Of a stretch of 64,000 nt of DNA, positions 56,411 to 64,000 are shown one piece after another (the stretch's first letter is position 1; each line of letters opens with the position of its first letter). The stretch is taken from assembly GCF_900631945.1 (NCBI RefSeq), contig NZ_UZWE01000025.1, forward strand, positions 1 to 64,000, written 5' to 3'. This DNA is from Paracoccus haematequi. GTDB lineage: Bacteria; Pseudomonadota; Alphaproteobacteria; Rhodobacterales; Rhodobacteraceae. Both the position numbers and the translations under genes were made by a program. The notes under the pieces were generated by a model, which was not told where the DNA came from, did no database searches, and worked only from the letters and a program-made list of their open reading frames with translations.

Positions 56411-58518
56411 AGCCAGAACTGGATTACCACGCGCTGAACGCGATGCTGAACCTGTATGACGCCGACGGCCGCATCCGGTTCGACGCCGACCGCATGGCCG
56501 CGCGGCAATATTTCCTGCAACATGTGAACCAGAACACCGTCTTCTTCCACAACCTGGACGAAAAGCTGCGCTATCTGGTGGACGAGGGCTATTACGAGCC
56601 CGAGGTGCTGGACCAGTATTCCAAGAATTTCCAGCGCGCCATCTGGGACGCCGCCTATGCGCGCAAGTTCCGCTTTCCCACCTTCCTGGGCGCGTTCAAA
56701 TATTACACCAGCTATACGCTGAAGACGCGCGACGGGCAGCGATACCTTGAACGCTACGAGGATCGCGTGGTTATGGTCGCCCTGACGCTGGCGCGCGGGG
56801 ACGAGGCGCTGGCGATGCGCTTCATGGAGGAGATGCTGTCGGGCCGCTTCCAGCCCGCGACGCCCACCTTCCTGAACGCGGGCAAGAAATCGCGGGGCGA
56901 GCTGATTTCCTGCTTCCTGCTGCGGATCGAGGACAACATGGAGTCCATCGGCCGGGCGATCAATTCGTCGCTGCAACTGTCCAAGCGCGGCGGCGGCGTG
57001 GCGCTGATGCTGACCAACATCCGCGAGGCCGGGGCGCCGATCAAGGGAATCGAGAACCAGTCCTCGGGCGTCATCCCGGTGATGAAACTGCTGGAGGACA
57101 GCTTCAGCTATGCCAACCAGCTGGGCGCGCGGCAGGGGGCAGGCGCGGTCTATCTGAACGCCCACCATCCCGACATCCTGCGCTTCCTGGACACCAAGCG
57201 CGAGAACGCGGACGAAAAGATCCGCATCAAGACGCTGTCGTTGGGCGTGGTCATCCCCGACATCACCTTCGAACTGGCCAAGAAGAACCAGGACATGTAC
57301 CTGTTCTCGCCCCATGACGTGCAGAAGGTCTATGGCGTGCCTTTCTCGGACATTTCCGTGACCGAGAAATATGCCGAGATGGTGGACGACAAGCGCATCA
57401 AGAAGCGCAAGATCAACGCCCGCGAATTCTTCCAGACCATCGCCGAGATCCAGTTCGAGAGCGGCTATCCCTATATCATGTTCGAGGACACGGTGAACCG
57501 CGCCAACCCCATCCACGGGCGCATCACCATGTCGAACCTGTGCAGCGAGATCCTGCAAGTGAACGAGGCGTCCGAGTTCAACGAGGATCTGTCCTATTCG
57601 CACCTTGGCACGGATATTTCCTGCAATCTCGGCTCGCTGAACATCGCCGCGACCATGGACGGCCCGGACTTCGGCGCCACCATCGAGGCCGCGATCCGCG
57701 CCCTGACCGCCGTGTCGGAAATGTCGGCGATCGACGCCGTGCCCTCGATCCGGCGCGGCAACGACGAGGCGCATGCGGTGGGCCTGGGCCAGATGAACCT
57801 GCACGGCTTCCTGGCGCGCGAACGCATCCATTACGGATCGCCCGAGGGGGTCGAGTTCACCTCGGTCTATTTCGCCGCCGTGGCCTTCCACGCGATCCGC
57901 GCGTCGAACCTGCTGGCGCAGGAGAAGGGCCTGACCTTCAAGGATTTCGACAAGTCGGCCTATGCGGACGGGTCGTTCTTCGACAAATACACCAGCCGCG
58001 ACTGGCTGCCCACGCTGCCGGACGTGGCGCGCGTCTTCGAGGGCGTGACCCTGCCCACGCGCCAGGACTGGGCGGCGCTGAAAGCCGATGTGATGGAACA
58101 CGGACTGTATAACCGCAACCTTCAGGCGGTGCCGCCCACGGGGTCGATCAGCTATATCAACAATTCGACCAGTTCGATCCATCCCATTGTTTCCAAGATC
58201 GAAATCCGCAAGGAGGGCAAGATCGGCCGGGTCTATTACCCCGCCGCCTTCATGTCGAACGAGAACCTGGAATACTATCGCGACGCCTATGAGATCGGCC
58301 CCGAGGCGATCATCGACACCTATGCCGCCGCGACCGAGCATGTGGACCAGGGCCTGTCGCTGACCCTGTTCTTCCCGGCCGAGGCCACGACCCGCGACAT
58401 CAACCGGGCGCAGATCTATGCGTGGAAGAAGGGCATCAAGACCATCTACTACATCCGCCTGCGCCAGACCGCGCTGGAGGGGACCGAGGTCCAGGGCTGC
58501 GTGTCCTGCACCTTGTAA
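56395..58518 (+). CDS. nrdE: Class Ib ribonucleotide reductase large subunit
   Basis: The 707-aa catalytic subunit reduces ribonucleoside diphosphates. [15 protein letters not shown], the radical-site [18 protein letters not shown] and [16 protein letters not shown] are diagnostic. The C-terminal CVSCTL holds the CxxC that is re-reduced by NrdH. The lack of an N-terminal ATP-cone fits class Ib. The start [10 protein letters not shown] lies inside the nrdI end. A REP-like hairpin follows before nrdF. Confidence 0.97.
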   Translation: MLDGLKPELDYHALNAMLNLYDADGRIRFDADRMAARQYFLQHVNQNTVFFHNLDEKLRYLVDEGYYEPEVLDQYSKNFQRAIWDAAYARKFRFPTFLGAFKYYTSYTLKTRDGQRYLERYEDRVVMVALTLARGDEALAMRFMEEMLSGRFQPATPTFLNAGKKSRGELISCFLLRIEDNMESIGRAINSSLQLSKRGGGVALMLTNIREAGAPIKGIENQSSGVIPVMKLLEDSFSYANQLGARQGAGAVYLNAHHPDILRFLDTKRENADEKIRIKTLSLGVVIPDITFELAKKNQDMYLFSPHDVQKVYGVPFSDISVTEKYAEMVDDKRIKKRKINAREFFQTIAEIQFESGYPYIMFEDTVNRANPIHGRITMSNLCSEILQVNEASEFNEDLSYSHLGTDISCNLGSLNIAATMDGPDFGATIEAAIRALTAVSEMSAIDAVPSIRRGNDEAHAVGLGQMNLHGFLARERIHYGSPEGVEFTSVYFAAVAFHAIRASNLLAQEKGLTFKDFDKSAYADGSFFDKYTSRDWLPTLPDVARVFEGVTLPTRQDWAALKADVMEHGLYNRNLQAVPPTGSISYINNSTSSIHPIVSKIEIRKEGKIGRVYYPAAFMSNENLEYYRDAYEIGPEAIIDTYAAATEHVDQGLSLTLFFPAEATTRDINRAQIYAWKKGIKTIYYIRLRQTALEGTEVQGCVSCTL

Positions 58519-58529
58519 GGACCGTCGCA

Positions 58530-58580
58530 CCGGGGGTTTCACACCCCCGGACCCCCGTGGGATATTTTTACACAGAAGAT
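58530..58580 (+). repeat. REP-like hairpin with GATATTTTTA tail between nrdE and nrdF
   Basis: An 8-bp perfect stem (CCGGGGGT / ACCCCCGG, loop 5 nt) is followed by ACCCCCGTGGGATATTTTTA and an ACAGAAGATGA-like tail. I recall hairpins with this tail as a recurrent intergenic element in Rhodobacterales genomes. Only this copy is seen in the window. It may also attenuate or stabilise the nrdE-nrdF mRNA. Confidence 0.5.
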
Positions 58581-58582
58581 GA

Positions 58583-61209
<2,627 letters not shown>

Positions 61210-61225
61210 GGCGTCTGCCTTTTAA

Positions 61226-61702
<477 letters not shown>

Positions 61703-61733
61703 ACCCGTCACGCAATCCCAGAATGACTTTCGT

Positions 61734-61756
61734 GCCCGGCGTCAGGATGGCCGGGC
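61734..61756 (+). other. Intercistronic hairpin between glnB and glnA
   Basis: GCCCGGC (61734-61740) pairs with GCCGGGC (61750-61756) across a 9-nt loop, with no U-tract. It may stabilise or partly attenuate transcripts, or sit near a second glnA promoter. Confidence 0.4.
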
Positions 61757-61780
61757 CGCAGCTACGAAGAAAGGGAAGAG

Positions 61781-63187
<1,407 letters not shown>

Positions 63188-63209
63188 ACCGCAGCGTCGG
63201 CGATACCGG

Positions 63210-63235
63210 AAGCCGCCCTTGGGGCGGCTTTCTTC
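63210..63235 (+). terminator. Rho-independent terminator of glnA
   Basis: AAGCCGCC pairs with GGGCGGCTT across a short loop and runs into TTCTTC. It lies 22 bp after the glnA stop and abuts the end of the convergent LysR gene. Confidence 0.8.
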
Positions 63236-64000
63236 ATGACAGCCGCAGCTTGGTCGCGAAATCCAGAAAGCTGCGCATCGCCCCGGTCAGCAGCTTGCCC
63301 GAGGGATAGACCAGGTTCACCGGCAGGTCGGGCAGCGTGTATTCGGGCATCAGCACCTCCAGCCTGCCCGCCGCCACGTCGTCGCGCACCAGGAATTCCG
63401 GCAGCAGCGCGACCCCCTGACCGTTCAGCGCCATGGCATGCAGCAATTCCGTGTTGTTGCTGGAAAAGCTGGGCCTGACCAGTTGGCGGATCGTGCGGCT
63501 GCCGCGGCGCAGGGGCCAGGTCAGGTTGCCGGGCAGGTTGGTGTAATGCAGGCAATCGTGACGCAGCAGGTCGGCGGGGCGTTCCGGGCGGCCGTTGCTG
63601 TCCAGATAACCGGATGCGGCCACCAGCCGGATCTGCACCGAATGCAGCTTGCGCGCGTGCAGGGTGGAATCCCGCAGATTGCCGATGCGGATCACCGCGT
63701 CGAAGCCCTGGCCGATGATGTCGCTGGCGCCGTCGTCCAGCATGACCTGCAACTGGATGTCGCGATACCGCTCCATGAAGTCCAGCAGATGCGGCTGCAA
63801 TACCTTCAGCGTATAGAAGATCGGGCTGCCGATCTTGAGGATGCCGGACTGACTGCCCGAGGCGGCCTTGACCGATTCCGTCGCCTCGTCCAGCCGCGCA
63901 AGGATTTCTCGCAGATCGCGGCAATAGGACAGGCCGACCGCCGTGGGCGTCACCTTGCGGGTGGTGCGCGTCAGCAGCCGGACGCCCAGGTCGGCTTCCA
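63234..64000 (-). CDS. LysR family transcriptional regulator (5' end outside window)
   Basis: The visible part reads back to the window edge. It begins EADLGVRLLTRTTRKVTPTA, which is the end of the LysR HTH domain, then continues through the effector-binding domain (ILKIGSPIFYTLKVLQPHLL to LDFATKLRLS). Residues like NNTELLHAMALNGQGVALLP are typical of the CrgA/AaeR-like LysR group. The N-terminal HTH lies outside. Targets are unknown. Confidence 0.9.
   Translation of the reverse strand, partial: EADLGVRLLTRTTRKVTPTAVGLSYCRDLREILARLDEATESVKAASGSQSGILKIGSPIFYTLKVLQPHLLDFMERYRDIQLQVMLDDGASDIIGQGFDAVIRIGNLRDSTLHARKLHSVQIRLVAASGYLDSNGRPERPADLLRHDCLHYTNLPGNLTWPLRRGSRTIRQLVRPSFSSNNTELLHAMALNGQGVALLPEFLVRDDVAAGRLEVLMPEYTLPDLPVNLVYPSGKLLTGAMRSFLDFATKLRLS

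Overview
The window is high-GC DNA from an alphaproteobacterium, most likely Rhodobacteraceae and Paracoccus-like. The evidence is the DUF2484 gene between murC and murB, class Ib nrdHIEF, a PhaAB-type fused cation/H+ antiporter, CcdA-type cytochrome c biogenesis, an alpha-type FtsZ with a long linker, and a hairpin plus 'GATATTTTTA' repeat of the kind I recall from Rhodobacterales intergenic regions. No genus-level search was possible.

Layout. 1-1.97 kb is a mobile-element boundary: the 3' end of an IS5-family-like insertion sequence, a tyrosine recombinase whose last codons come from that IS, a truncated tRNA/tmRNA 3' end with CCA (candidate att site), and a small gene broken by two apparent frameshifts. 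2.0-10.6 kb is housekeeping: UPF0260 protein, ribF, MaoC dehydratase, a HAD phosphatase, family II pyrophosphatase, tRNA-Thr(UGU), a peptidoglycan-binding protein, rpmG, rnpB and a TonB-dependent receptor. 10.8-20.3 kb holds acnA, a secreted DUF1223 protein, a YciB/IspZ-like membrane protein, a family 25 glycosyltransferase, an alpha/beta hydrolase and rne with a long leader. 20.4-35.6 kb holds ccdA and then the distal half of the division/cell-wall cluster: ftsW-murG-murC-DUF2484-orfX-murB-ddl-ftsQ-ftsA-ftsZ-lpxC-bamD-recN. Many of these genes overlap by ATGA or GTG junctions.

35.65-39.4 kb is a sulfate/thiosulfate ABC importer operon read leftward (72-aa protein, binding protein, cysT, cysW, short cysA). 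39.5-44.9 kb carries a class V aminotransferase, a LysE exporter and a rightward gamma-glutamyl-polyamine operon (GATase, PuuA-like, PuuB-like). 44.8-52.8 kb holds a TerB-like protein, PPK2 and the six-gene Mrp/Pha antiporter operon ending in an unknown secreted protein. 53-55.4 kb encodes a Rieske oxygenase and its reductase, probably for glycine betaine demethylation. 55.6-59.6 kb is nrdHIEF with a strong promoter and a structured leader. 59.6-64 kb holds a bifunctional NAD(P)HX repair enzyme, glnB-glnA and a LysR regulator cut by the window edge.

Most of the window is ordinary core genome and I found no clear new multi-gene system. The best leads are regulatory or small: the folded nrdH leader, the REP-like hairpin inside nrdEF, tandem 22-bp-spaced repeats before the Rieske oxygenase, palindromes between acnA and DUF1223, two small membrane proteins inside the mur cluster, the small proteins attached to the sulfate and antiporter operons, and the mobile-element boundary at the left edge.
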